Part shown: piece after piece, positions 25,005 through 33,800 of the stretch | Layout of the letters: each line of letters opens with the position of its first letter | Numbering within the stretch: the first letter of the stretch is position 1 | Assembly (NCBI RefSeq): GCF_004137345.1 | Contig: NZ_SDWV01000011.1 | Coordinates: 1 to 64,000 of the forward strand | Direction: 5' to 3' | Source of the DNA: Nocardioides zhouii | GTDB lineage: Bacteria > Actinomycetota > Actinomycetes > Propionibacteriales > Nocardioidaceae | Length of the DNA stretch: 64,000 nt | Notes under the pieces: model-generated | What the model was told of the DNA's origin: nothing | The model's input: only the letters and a program-made list of their open reading frames with translations | The model's database searches: none | Translations under genes and position numbers: made by a program

Positions 25005-25946
25005 TCAGGTGTGGACGACGGTGGTCATGGCGAACCCGGCGATGAGCTCGCGGATGGGCCGGTAGTAGGTGTGCTGGACCTCGTAGGTGCCGACGGCGGC
25101 CATGGCGGCGTATCCGGCTATCCAGGTGCGGACCTCGTGGGAGGAGTTGCCGGCGATGCGGGTCATCTCGTCGGGGTCGAACGTATCCACGGGGCTCAGG
25201 TCGCCCGAGGCGAGGATGCGGAGCAGCTCGCGGTCCCACTCGGGGGCGAGGTCCTGGATATCAGCGGTGCCGGCGGCGAAGTCGCGGGCGGCGTCGATGA
25301 CGCGCTGCTGCCTGGCAGCGCGGGCTTCGGCGGGGAGCGGCTGGTTCTCGCCCATGAGCATCGCTCGCTGAGCCGGGGTGGCGGTGGCGAGGCGCGGGAC
25401 CGGCGGGTCGTGCGAGAGGCCCCCCGACGAGATAAGCAGCACCTTCTCGTCCCACGTGGCCAGGTGCCGGCCCAGTGCTTCGCCGAGCTGGCGGACCCGT
25501 TTGACGGGGGTGAAGGGCGGGGCGACGGAGTTGATGAAGATGGGGATGAACGGCTTGGCGGTGATGTCGCCGTAGACGATCTCCATCGGCTGCACGGTGC
25601 CGTGGTCGACCTCCATCTCCAGAGACACCGATAGGTCGATGCCTTCGGCGATCACGGCCTCTGCCAAGCTGCGGGCCTTCGCTTCGGGGACGTCAAGGCG
25701 GCCGGCCTGGCTGCCGTAGTCGCCGATGCTGGTCGCGGCGTACCCGACGCAGTAGGCGGGCATGAGGTTGTAGAAGAACCCGTTGTAGTGGTCGGGGGCG
25801 AGGTTGACCACGATGTCCGGGTCGTAGTCGTGGACGAAGTCCTTCGCCGCGGCGAACGTCTGGTCGAGCTCGGCGGTGACGTCGGCGTCGAGGTCGGCGA
25901 ACTCGAGAAGCGGGCTGTGGCTCATGGCCAGGAGGGCGAGCGTCAT
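25005..25946 (-). CDS. mhpB: MhpB-type class III extradiol dioxygenase
   Basis: A 313-residue LigB-superfamily ring-cleavage enzyme. It shows MSHSPLLEF at the N-terminus, NLAPDHYNGFFYNLMPAYC (metal and substrate region), EVDHGTVQP with the catalytic His, and SSGGLSHDPP. MhpB cleaves 3-(2,3-dihydroxyphenyl)propionate. It is unrelated in fold to the two catechol dioxygenases at 15.8-17.8 kb, so the island carries two independent ring-opening chemistries. The ATG overlaps the stop of the hydrolase gene in ATGA. Confidence 0.9.
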   Translation of the reverse strand: MTLALLAMSHSPLLEFADLDADVTAELDQTFAAAKDFVHDYDPDIVVNLAPDHYNGFFYNLMPAYCVGYAATSIGDYGSQAGRLDVPEAKARSLAEAVIAEGIDLSVSLEMEVDHGTVQPMEIVYGDITAKPFIPIFINSVAPPFTPVKRVRQLGEALGRHLATWDEKVLLISSGGLSHDPPVPRLATATPAQRAMLMGENQPLPAEARAARQQRVIDAARDFAAGTADIQDLAPEWDRELLRILASGDLSPVDTFDPDEMTRIAGNSSHEVRTWIAGYAAMAAVGTYEVQHTYYRPIRELIAGFAMTTVVHT

Positions 25947-26923
25947 GACGCAGCCTTCTCGTGGCCCTCGGCGTTCGGGGCGTTGGAGGGATGCCCGGCG
26001 GCGGACACGCGGCCGAGGAGGTGGTCGAGGTGGATGCGGTTAAACACCTCGGGCTTCTCGTACTGAGGCCAGTGGCCTGCTTCTTCGATGACCTCGAGGT
26101 AGCCGTTGGGGATGAGGGATGCGATGCGACGGCCCTCGTCTACCGGACCGGAGGGGTCCTTGGTGGTCCACACGACCAGGGCCTCGGCCTGGATGGCTCG
26201 CAGGTCGTCGTCGGAGATCATGTTCCGCTGACGGGTCTCGGGGTCCTGCAGCGCCATGTTCATCTCGCAGGCCTTGAGCCAGTCGGGCTGCTCGAAGATG
26301 GCCTGGCGGGTGCGGATGAGGTCGTCGGTGACCATGGTCGGGTCAGCCATCAGCCACGCGAGGCGCGCCTTGACGCGCTCCCACGACGGGTCCTTCGCGG
26401 CCTCCATGGACAGCGTGTAGAGCCGCTCCATGACCTGGGGGTTGGCCATGGTGCCGCCCATCGTGTTGAGCACGACGCGGTCGACGCGGTCGGGGTGGTC
26501 AGCGGCGTAGCGGGCGGCGACCCAGCCTCCTAGGGACTCACCGGAGAAGTGGGCCCTCTCCGCGCCGAGGGTGTCGAGGACGGCGGTGACCTGGTCGACG
26601 TAGTGCGGGATCTCCAACGGGTGGTCGGGCTTGGTCGAGTAGCCGTGGCCGATGAAGTCGATCGCCCACACGGAGAAGTGCTCTGCGTGTGCAGCAAGGT
26701 TGCGGACGTACGCCTCGCCGTGGCCAGTGATGCCGTGCAAGAACAGCAGGACCGGCTTCGACTCGTCACCGGCGTGCAGGTAGCGGGTGCGGTACGGGCC
26801 GGCCTGGAGGAACCCCTGGGAAAACTCGACCTGGTTCAGGTCGTTCCAGACGCTCGTGTACGGCCGGCGGGTCTCGGCGGTCGCCTCTGTGCTGGTCGCT
26901 GAGGTGGTCTGCTGGGAAGACAC
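25943..26923 (-). CDS. MhpC-like ring-fission hydrolase
   Basis: A 326-residue alpha/beta hydrolase. The start is GTG 26923, preceded by AGGAG. The first 50 residues are Ser/Thr/Ala-rich and not conserved. The core has LFLHGITGHGEAY (oxyanion), SGESLGGWVA (nucleophile), the acid region WTTKDPSGPVDE and EEAGHWPQY (His). It would hydrolyse the trienoate product of the MhpB-type dioxygenase encoded downstream. It has Glu before the nucleophilic Ser, where the paralogue at 5075 has Asn, so it serves a separate branch. Confidence 0.86.
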   Translation of the reverse strand: MSSQQTTSATSTEATAETRRPYTSVWNDLNQVEFSQGFLQAGPYRTRYLHAGDESKPVLLFLHGITGHGEAYVRNLAAHAEHFSVWAIDFIGHGYSTKPDHPLEIPHYVDQVTAVLDTLGAERAHFSGESLGGWVAARYAADHPDRVDRVVLNTMGGTMANPQVMERLYTLSMEAAKDPSWERVKARLAWLMADPTMVTDDLIRTRQAIFEQPDWLKACEMNMALQDPETRQRNMISDDDLRAIQAEALVVWTTKDPSGPVDEGRRIASLIPNGYLEVIEEAGHWPQYEKPEVFNRIHLDHLLGRVSAAGHPSNAPNAEGHEKAAS

Positions 26924-26955
26924 GGTGGTGCTCCTGTTGAGTCGGGTGTAGGCGG

Positions 26956-28899
26956 TCAGGCCTGGGGGGCGGGCGCGGGGACGGCGATGTCGACGGGCCG
27001 GGTGGAGTACTGCTGACTGCTGCCCGCGTTGGTGCTGCGGGCGTGGGATGCGCCGTTGCGGTCGGGGCGGTCGAGGACGACGCACAGCGCGTCCTCAAGG
27101 AGGCTGGTGGCCTCGTCGATGTCCCAGACCTCACTGTTGTGCCGCCAAGCGATGTAGCCGTCGGGGCGTACGAGGAGGGCGCCGGCTTCGGGGATGTCGC
27201 GGATTTGCTGCCAGTAGCCGTAGGGGTCGAGGGCGCCGGGCTGCCCGATGACGACGGTCTTGAGGAACGGCAGGTCGAGCTTGTCGGCGGCGTCGGCCCA
27301 TGCGGCACCGGCGAGGCCAGTGAGCAAAGTCATCTGGCCCTTGCCGGTGACGTCGAGGGTGGACGTGCGGCGGCCGCGGGCGTCGACGAGCCACGCGTGC
27401 GGGAGCTTCGAGCCAGGTCGGGTGGTGGCCTGCAGGTACAGCTCGGGGTGGCGGGGCCACTCTTCTTCGCCGAGCGTGGGGTCGGACTGCACGGCGCTCG
27501 AGGTGTAGCGCTGGTTGAGCTCGATGCCATGGGCGTTGAACTCGGTGTTCTTGAGTTCGAGCGCCTCGTACAGCCGTGCACGCAGAGCGACCCCTTCGGG
27601 AGTCGGGGCCTTGAGCTTCGTCAGGCCAGCAGTGACCGGGTCTGCGTCGTCGTGGTCGAACCACTCACGCAGGCCCGCGTAGTCCTTGCGGGACTGGTTG
27701 GCGCGGGCCACGATCTGCTTCCCGACCGGAGCGCGCTCGTCCGAGTACGACTCGAGCAGGCCCTGGCCGGCGTACCCCTTGACCGCGAACGCGACCTTCC
27801 AGGCGAGGTTGAACGCGTCCTGCATGGACGTGTTGGACCCCAGGCCGCTGCTCGGGGGGTGGCGGTGAACGGCGTCGCCGCCGCAGAACACCCGGCCTTC
27901 GGAGTAGCGGGTGGCGTGTTGCTGGTTCACGTACCAGATCGACTTGGTGACGATCTCGGGCTCGAGGTTCGGGTCGCCGACCAGGGTGCGGATCTGGGCG
28001 ATGACCTTGTCGTCGGCGAGGTCGGGCTCACCGGCGGCCATGTCGAAGCCCCATCCGGCGATCCATTCCTCCCACGGGCGGATGGCACGCAGCAGGCCCA
28101 TCCCGATCTCCCCGAAGCCGGCGTGGGAGTTGAAGATCCAGTACAGGATGCTTGGACGATGCTCGACGTACCGGGTGAGGTCAGCGCGGAAGCGGATGTA
28201 GGCGGTGCCGGCCCTGGCCAGCTCGCCCTCCATCGGCAGACCGAGCTGCTCGACGATGCGTGAGCGGGCGCCGTCGAAGCCGAGCAGGTAGCGGGCCCGC
28301 TGGGTGAACACCTGGCCGGTGCGGCCGTCGCGGAACGTGACGGTGACGCCGTCCTCGTCCTGGGTGTGGTCGAGGTACTCGGTGTTGAAGCTCAACACCG
28401 CGCCACGTGACGCAGCAGCGTTGAGCAGGATGGGCTCCATCTGCGGCTGCGGCAGGTCGAGCATCGTGCACGGGCTGCCCTTGAGGTAGTCGCCGTAGCG
28501 CAGGTCACCGGTGCCCCAGGTCTGCAACCGTAGGATCTCCTCACCGGCCAGGCTGGTCGTGAAGAGCGTGTCGCCCATCTGGTCCCACGGTGTGGCGTGC
28601 TGCCGGGCGGTGTCCTCGAGGCCGAGGTCGCGCAGCACCTCCACGGCCCGCTGGTTGGTGATATGCGCCCGAGGGCCGTTCGCGCCCCAGGGAAACACGG
28701 TGGCGGCGTGTACCCGAACGCCGTAGGTGGCCAGTGCGGTGGCGGCGATACCGCCGGCGGGGCCCAGGCCCACAATGACGACGTCGGTGTCGAACCCGTC
28801 CTCGTCGGCATGGAAGGGCTCGAACATCGGGGCTGGGTGCCCGTCCGCCTGGACGGCCGCAGCGTCTTCGGTCGGATGGCCTGCGCGGGGTGTGCTCAT
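26956..28899 (-). CDS. FAD-dependent phenolic hydroxylase (TfdB/MhpA type)
   Basis: A 647-residue single-component flavin monooxygenase. It has the FAD motif VVIVGLGPAGGIAATALA, the middle DG motif LLGFDGARSRIV and the second FAD motif FCGGDAVHRHPP. The thioredoxin-like C-terminal domain typical of phenol-hydroxylase members follows. The sequence RAHITNQRAVEVLRDLGLED resembles 2,4-dichlorophenol hydroxylase. It should ortho-hydroxylate a phenol to the catechol cleaved by the MhpB-like enzyme. It is first in the operon, facing a 313-bp divergent promoter with two GntR-type sites. Confidence 0.87.
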   Translation of the reverse strand: MSTPRAGHPTEDAAAVQADGHPAPMFEPFHADEDGFDTDVVIVGLGPAGGIAATALATYGVRVHAATVFPWGANGPRAHITNQRAVEVLRDLGLEDTARQHATPWDQMGDTLFTTSLAGEEILRLQTWGTGDLRYGDYLKGSPCTMLDLPQPQMEPILLNAAASRGAVLSFNTEYLDHTQDEDGVTVTFRDGRTGQVFTQRARYLLGFDGARSRIVEQLGLPMEGELARAGTAYIRFRADLTRYVEHRPSILYWIFNSHAGFGEIGMGLLRAIRPWEEWIAGWGFDMAAGEPDLADDKVIAQIRTLVGDPNLEPEIVTKSIWYVNQQHATRYSEGRVFCGGDAVHRHPPSSGLGSNTSMQDAFNLAWKVAFAVKGYAGQGLLESYSDERAPVGKQIVARANQSRKDYAGLREWFDHDDADPVTAGLTKLKAPTPEGVALRARLYEALELKNTEFNAHGIELNQRYTSSAVQSDPTLGEEEWPRHPELYLQATTRPGSKLPHAWLVDARGRRTSTLDVTGKGQMTLLTGLAGAAWADAADKLDLPFLKTVVIGQPGALDPYGYWQQIRDIPEAGALLVRPDGYIAWRHNSEVWDIDEATSLLEDALCVVLDRPDRNGASHARSTNAGSSQQYSTRPVDIAVPAPAPQA

Positions 28900-28994
28900 A
28901 AGGACCTCGAGAGTCGGCAGCGTGCGATGCGCTGGGCTGATGAAGAGCCCAATGCGGGGGCTCCCGGCGACGCTAGGGTGATCGGCGTCACGTC

Positions 28995-29166
28995 AACTAG
29001 AATGCTAGTTAGGTACCAAAGAAGTCAACCCTCCCGCGCTCGTTCGTCCTTGTGGCACAGCTGGCATCCCCTTCCGCGGGCGTACGGTGGGCGTTCCCAA
29101 CTAATCTCACGCAAACTCTTGTGGTCGCCGTCACACCTGTGTCATCGTCCAACTAGAACGCTAGTA
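28995..29166. promoter_or_regulatory. Two GntR-type operators in a divergent promoter
   Basis: AACTAGAATGCTAGTT (28995-29010, fully palindromic arms) and AACTAGAACGCTAGTA (29151-29166) share ACTAG-AAYG-CTAGT. They sit at the two ends of the gap 28900-29212, one near each divergent gene. The half-site and 4-bp spacer suit a GntR dimer, and the GntR gene at 24198 is the obvious candidate. Apart from these sites the gap shows nothing clear. Confidence 0.7.
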
Positions 29167-29212
29167 GGTCACCAGCCGCCTCGGATCGAACCACGCTCAG
29201 GAGAACCCCTTC

Positions 29213-29809
29213 ATGGACCTCAACAAGGCCACCACCGCTTTCCTCGCCTGCCACTGGGAGAACGACGTCGTCGGAGCGGACGGCGCGTTCGCGCCGTTCT
29301 TCCGTGCCGAGGTCGAGCGCCGCGACGTCATCGCCGTCGCCAAGCGCGTCCTCGACGCCGCCCGCGGCGCCGGCGCCCAGGTCGTCTACACCCGCGTCGC
29401 CTTCAAGGAGGGCCACTCCGACTTGGTCACCAACATCCCGCTCCTCGGCGTCGTCGCCCAGCAAGGCAGCCTTCTCGACGGCACCCCTGCCACCGCGATC
29501 ATCGACGAGCTCAAGCCCGAGGCCGATGACTGGAACGTCGCCAACCCCAAGGTCTCGGGATTCGCGTCCAGCGACCTCGACGAGCGCCTCCGCGGCGCGG
29601 GCATTGACACCGTCGTTCTCCTCGGCGTCGCCACCAACCTCTCCGTGGAGTCCACCGGCCGCTCCGCTGGCGACCTCGGCTACCGCGTCATCGTCGTCGA
29701 GGACGCCTGTGCCGCCGCCGACCAAGGCACTCACGACGCCACCATCGCCACGTTCGGCCTCCTCGGCGAGGTCGCCTCCGCCGACGACGTCATCGCCGCC
29801 CTGGCCTGA
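29213..29809 (+). CDS. Isochorismatase-fold protein with Cys-to-Ser substitution
   Basis: A 198-residue cysteine-hydrolase-superfamily protein. The start is AFLACHWENDVV, where most members have an Asp-x-Gln-x-Asp pattern. The Lys region is present (NPKVSGFASSDL). At the nucleophile position the sequence is GVATNLSVESTGR, with Ser in place of the usual Cys (GVATNVCVEST). A subfamily with HW-N-D and Ser exists as far as I recall, so this may be a distinct chemistry and not a dead enzyme. It is the first gene rightward from the GntR-controlled promoter. Confidence 0.78.
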   Translation: MDLNKATTAFLACHWENDVVGADGAFAPFFRAEVERRDVIAVAKRVLDAARGAGAQVVYTRVAFKEGHSDLVTNIPLLGVVAQQGSLLDGTPATAIIDELKPEADDWNVANPKVSGFASSDLDERLRGAGIDTVVLLGVATNLSVESTGRSAGDLGYRVIVVEDACAAADQGTHDATIATFGLLGEVASADDVIAALA

Positions 29810-29819
29810 CGTACACCCG

Positions 29820-29837
29820 GGCCTGAACGTTCAGGCC
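29820..29837. repeat. 18-bp perfect palindrome between two genes
   Basis: GGCCTGAACGTTCAGGCC lies 10 bp after the isochorismatase-fold gene and 85 bp before the dehydrogenase. It could be a partial terminator or an operator, although no T-run follows. Its centre GAACGTTC differs from the other operator families in the island. Confidence 0.45.
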
Positions 29838-29921
29838 AACCGAAACGCATCGCATCCCGGGGTCCGACGCCCGCGGGCCAGATGAGCACCCCCTCTGCAC
29901 CACCCGGAATAGGAGACACCC

Positions 29922-31052
29922 ATGTCCGACATGCTCGCCGCCCGCCTGCACAAGATCGGCGACCCGATGCAGCTCGAGCGGGTCCCCACCCCCGAGCCCC
30001 GTCCCACCGACGTCGTCGTCCAGGTCACCGCCTGCAACATCGTCCCCAACCTCAAGAACGTGCTTGCCATCTATGCCGAGTGGTTCCCCTACCTCCCGCT
30101 GCCCCAACTGCCAGCCATCTTCGGCCTCGACACTTCCGGCGTCGTCTCCCAGGTCGGTGAGATGGTCACCAACGTCAAGGTCGGCGACCGCGTCTACATC
30201 AACCCCGGCGTCTCCTGCGGCGGCTGCCGCGCCTGCAAGCGCGGCGAAGGCCCCAACTGCGACCTGTACACGTTCATGGGCTACTTCTCGTTCGGCAAAG
30301 ACGGTCAGAAGATGTTCGATGCCTACCCCTACGGTGGGCTCGGCGAATACATGACCGCCCCGCAGGAAAACTGCATCAAGCTCCCCGACACCGTCTCCTT
30401 CGAGCAAGGTGCGCGGTTCGGCTACCTCGGCACCGCCTACTCCGCCCTCAAGAAGGCTCAGGTCGGCCCAGGCAGGACCGTCCTCATCGACGGCTGCTCC
30501 GGCACCCTCGGACTCGGCGGTGTCCTCAACGCCCTCGCCATGGGCGCCACCAAGATCTTCGGCACCGGGCGCAATGCCGAGCTCCTCCAGGATGTGAAGG
30601 CCCTGGCCCCGGACCGCATCGAGGTCCACGCCGTTGGCGATGGGTCACTCAAGGACTTCGTGCTCGAGCACAACGGCGGCGAAGGCGTTGACGCCGTGAT
30701 CTCCACCCTCGGCCCTGGCTCCCCCAAGGAGACACTCCTCGAGGCGCTGTCCACCCTCGCCCGCGGCGGTGTCCTCGTCGACATCGGCGGCATGATGGAG
30801 CACCCAGAGCTCGACCTGTTTCACATGATGTGCAGCCAGAACTCGGTCATCGGAAGCCTCTGGTTCACCAACGGCGAAGCACAGGAGATGTCCGACCTCG
30901 CCGGCTCCGGAGCCCTGGACCTCTCTGTCCTCGAGCACCACGTGTTCCCGCTGGAGAAGATCAACGAGGCCCTTGACGACGGCCTCCCCGCCCGCCACGG
31001 TGGCTTCTCCAACTTCATCATCACGCCCGACCAAGCCCTGCTTGGTTCCTAG
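29922..31052 (+). CDS. Zinc-type medium-chain dehydrogenase with altered zinc site
   Basis: A 376-residue MDR-family oxidoreductase. The structural zinc lobe is intact (CGGCRACKRGEGPNC). The catalytic zinc site keeps Cys (VTACNIVP), but the usual GHE is GLD (FGLDTSGVV), so a ligand His is lost. The nucleotide-binding region reads IDGCSGTLGLGGVLNALAMGA. It may reduce or oxidise a side-chain alcohol or aldehyde made in the second aromatic module. It shares the rightward promoter with the isochorismatase-fold gene and is followed by a strong hairpin. Confidence 0.8.
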   Translation: MSDMLAARLHKIGDPMQLERVPTPEPRPTDVVVQVTACNIVPNLKNVLAIYAEWFPYLPLPQLPAIFGLDTSGVVSQVGEMVTNVKVGDRVYINPGVSCGGCRACKRGEGPNCDLYTFMGYFSFGKDGQKMFDAYPYGGLGEYMTAPQENCIKLPDTVSFEQGARFGYLGTAYSALKKAQVGPGRTVLIDGCSGTLGLGGVLNALAMGATKIFGTGRNAELLQDVKALAPDRIEVHAVGDGSLKDFVLEHNGGEGVDAVISTLGPGSPKETLLEALSTLARGGVLVDIGGMMEHPELDLFHMMCSQNSVIGSLWFTNGEAQEMSDLAGSGALDLSVLEHHVFPLEKINEALDDGLPARHGGFSNFIITPDQALLGS

Positions 31053-31065
31053 GGTTCGACTCGAG

Positions 31066-31092
31066 GCCCCGACCGGCATCGCTGGTCGGGGC
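31066..31092 (+). terminator. Rho-independent-like terminator
   Basis: A 9-bp perfect GC-rich stem GCCCCGACC / GGTCGGGGC with loop GGCATCGCT starts 13 bp after the dehydrogenase stop and is followed by TTCG. It marks the right end of the catabolic half of the island. Confidence 0.7.
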
Positions 31093-31250
31093 TTCGACGC
31101 GTCCGCGACCATGGGCCAAGCCGAGCGCCTAGGTCGTCTCAGTGTCAGCAGGGTCCGCTGCACGATCAGGTGGCAGTTGTCACCGGTCTGTGCAGTAGAC
31201 CCTTCTCATTTGCCATCACGATGCGGCAGTTCAAAAACGTCACGCGTCTG

Positions 31251-33290
31251 TCATGCCGTGGAGCGCACCCATGGAAAGCCGGAAGGGGATGTGGTCTCGG
31301 TTCGAAGTGCTTCGTCCCAGGCTGCCCTCCGGCGAGGGCGCATGTTGTTGTGGACAAGCCAGCTCAGCTGCGCGCGCGTCAGGTCGTCGTTGGTTCCGTA
31401 GAACGCGGCAGCACGGTTGAGGATCTTGGTGGCGCGTTCTGGACCCACCCGCGGTTGCGCGATGAGCAGTTGGAGGAGCTTGATCTTTCGGAGGGGGTTG
31501 GTGTGGTTGCCCTGAGCGGCCTGGGTGATGACGTCGGCGACGGACAGGCGACCAGCGGTGACGTGGAGCAGTGCCATCGACCGTTGGCGGGCCGGTGACT
31601 CAGCGGACATGCTGCCGAGGAGGTCGCGAACCTGGACCGACAGCGCGTGGACCTCGGGAAGCGCACTCGAGCGAGCAGGGGCTTCGTCGAGACCCTGGAG
31701 GCGCGGCGGGATGTCTGTGGATCGGCTGGGCGGCGTGCGGAGCCAGTGCGGGCTCTGGCCGAGGGCTCGGGCGTTCGTGATCACTTCCCGGACGGCCTGC
31801 GGGTCGGCGGGCGTGAACGAGACAGATGCTCGGTCGACGAAGTCGGCCGTCTCCCAGTCCTTGATCCTGCCGTAGCTGTCCCACGGACGAAGGCGGTCGG
31901 CTCGCAGGGTGAAGAACCCGTCCGAGACGGTGTGCATGCTGGGGAACCACTCGCGCCAGGTCGCGACACCGATTCGTGCCATCGTTGGGTCGAGGCCCAT
32001 CCCCGGGTGCTTGCGGCACGCACGCAGGATCTCCTTGTAGACCGTGCGGCGAATGGTCTCCCATTCTCCTTCCGTCAGCTCCAGGCTCGGCGCGATCAGG
32101 AAGATGACGGTCAAGCCCGTGTGCTCCAACGGCGACTGCGCGAGAAGCTTGACCATCTGCTCGACCTTTCGCTTGAAGTGCGGCGATGTCGTGGCGGTGA
32201 GCTCGATGGCGATGCGTAGTCCGTCGTTGCGTACGACCGTCAGGTCCGCGCGAGCGGGGGTGTCGATGCGCTTCCTGCCAGCGCCATCGCCTGCGAGCAG
32301 GTTGGCAGTCGAGAATGCCTCTCCCAGGACGGCGCCGGCCAGCGTGTATTCGGCCGCACGCAGCCCGACCTCCGTGGCGAGGACGTTGTGTCGGTCGTGG
32401 TGCCCCCGGCCACCGAATGGTTGGCCTCCCGTGATGGCAATCCACTCCGCACTGGTCAGGTCTGGCGTTGCCTGAGAGAACGCCGCACCGGTGGCGGGTC
32501 GGTACAGCGCCAGCGCGTCGGCGGCGCGTGTGGTCCACTCGTTGGGAGCCGTGGTGTCGATGAGGTTCGCGCGGATGCACAGTGCGGCCGGGTGGCTCAG
32601 GTGGTGACGCAGGCGGGCATCGCCGATGAGCGCGGCCGCTTGCTGTGCGGTGCAGGTCGACCAGCCGTTCACGACACCAAGCAGCGCGACGTGGGTGTTG
32701 ATCGAGTACGGCGAGTGGTCAAGGGTGGCGCCCAGGATCGCGGCGAGCGCGGCCGAGGAGTCGCCGGCGAGTTGAGCGGGCGGCCGCAGGTAGCCGGCAG
32801 CCTGCTGTCGAAGTATCGCTTGGTGCGTGAACCACCGTTCGGAGGAGTGATAGGGCCACAGGTCGGCCCAATAGGGATCCGCACGGTGACCGGCGGACAA
32901 CGCCGGAGTGCCTCGAGTCGGGATGGCGTTGAAGGCGTACGTCTTCTCGGCGGTTGCAAGCCGTTCGACCGGAACGCCACCTGGCCCCAGCGGACGCAAC
33001 TTCTGCGGCGCCAGCCGTCCATCGTTCCCGTCGGTGGATTGTGGCGCGGCCAGAAAAGCTCTCGGCATCGGCGCAGGCGGCAGGGGCCCGTCGCGCATGT
33101 CGGAGCGCCTGAGGCGCAACGGTCGGCCAGTTCCGCGGGAGGAGGACACGGCGGGAGGGACGATGCTCGGTTCATCCGGCACCGCCGGTGTGCGCCGCCG
33201 CTCGACTACTCGTCGCGCGGGGACAGGGCGGTCGTGCTGGTCGATGGACATTGCTGGGTCTGCGTTCTCGTCGGTCACGTGCCGCACCAT
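31251..33290 (-). CDS. Large element protein with restriction-like motif and mIHF-like C-terminus
   Basis: About 679 residues from ATG 33290; ATG 33251 and later Mets are alternatives and no ribosome site is decisive. The first 150 residues are Arg/Pro-rich. Near residue 330-380 a segment reads RADLTVVRNDGLRIAIELT followed by HFKRKVEQM, the Asp...Glu-x-Thr...Lys spacing of PD-(D/E)xK folds, as in replication-relaxation proteins of actinobacterial elements. The C-terminal 90 residues contain LRKIKLLQLLIAQPRVGPER then ATKILNR, close to the helix-two-turns-helix of mycobacterial integration host factor. I infer a DNA-binding or DNA-cutting role in element maintenance. Confidence 0.6.
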   Translation of the reverse strand: MVRHVTDENADPAMSIDQHDRPVPARRVVERRRTPAVPDEPSIVPPAVSSSRGTGRPLRLRRSDMRDGPLPPAPMPRAFLAAPQSTDGNDGRLAPQKLRPLGPGGVPVERLATAEKTYAFNAIPTRGTPALSAGHRADPYWADLWPYHSSERWFTHQAILRQQAAGYLRPPAQLAGDSSAALAAILGATLDHSPYSINTHVALLGVVNGWSTCTAQQAAALIGDARLRHHLSHPAALCIRANLIDTTAPNEWTTRAADALALYRPATGAAFSQATPDLTSAEWIAITGGQPFGGRGHHDRHNVLATEVGLRAAEYTLAGAVLGEAFSTANLLAGDGAGRKRIDTPARADLTVVRNDGLRIAIELTATTSPHFKRKVEQMVKLLAQSPLEHTGLTVIFLIAPSLELTEGEWETIRRTVYKEILRACRKHPGMGLDPTMARIGVATWREWFPSMHTVSDGFFTLRADRLRPWDSYGRIKDWETADFVDRASVSFTPADPQAVREVITNARALGQSPHWLRTPPSRSTDIPPRLQGLDEAPARSSALPEVHALSVQVRDLLGSMSAESPARQRSMALLHVTAGRLSVADVITQAAQGNHTNPLRKIKLLQLLIAQPRVGPERATKILNRAAAFYGTNDDLTRAQLSWLVHNNMRPRRRAAWDEALRTETTSPSGFPWVRSTA

Positions 33291-33800
33291 GCGCAAGCGA
33301 GCGAGACCTGAGGCTCCGCTCGCGAGGCCACTCGATGATCGGGTCCGGTGCGACTGAAAGGCGATCGACGGTTGTTGCGCTGAACGCAAAGACTGGGGGG
33401 CCAATCCTGCGCCGATCGCGCCTGGAGCTGGAGATTCCAGGCCCCATGCTTCGCCCTTCGGGCGAGGGGTGGTGGCGTGGTGCAGGTTGAGAAGTGCGCA
33501 AGCGGGGCGGGACACAACGATACGAAACGAGATCTGGACTACATGACGGCGCATAGGTGATCAGCGAAGAGACAGGTGCGAACCCGGGGAGAAAGAGCAC
33601 AGACCAGGTGACGTCGAGAGACATGCAGCAGACGAGAGCCGAGCGCAGCGAGGCCTCATCTATATGACCGGTGGTGGCGACGGGACGCACCTGCAGAGCC
33701 CTCAGCTCGACCCGGTAGACACGACGCTCAGCGGAGCAGGAGTGGTGGCTGCGATATCGACTGGAGCCTTGCCGTCGGGCCTGTCGGCCCTGCACCGACG
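33291..33800. other. Gene-free stretch
   Basis: About 510 bp with no reading frame I can support and no strong hairpin. It should include the leader of the large element gene read leftward. Part of it would become coding if that gene started further upstream. Confidence 0.4.
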
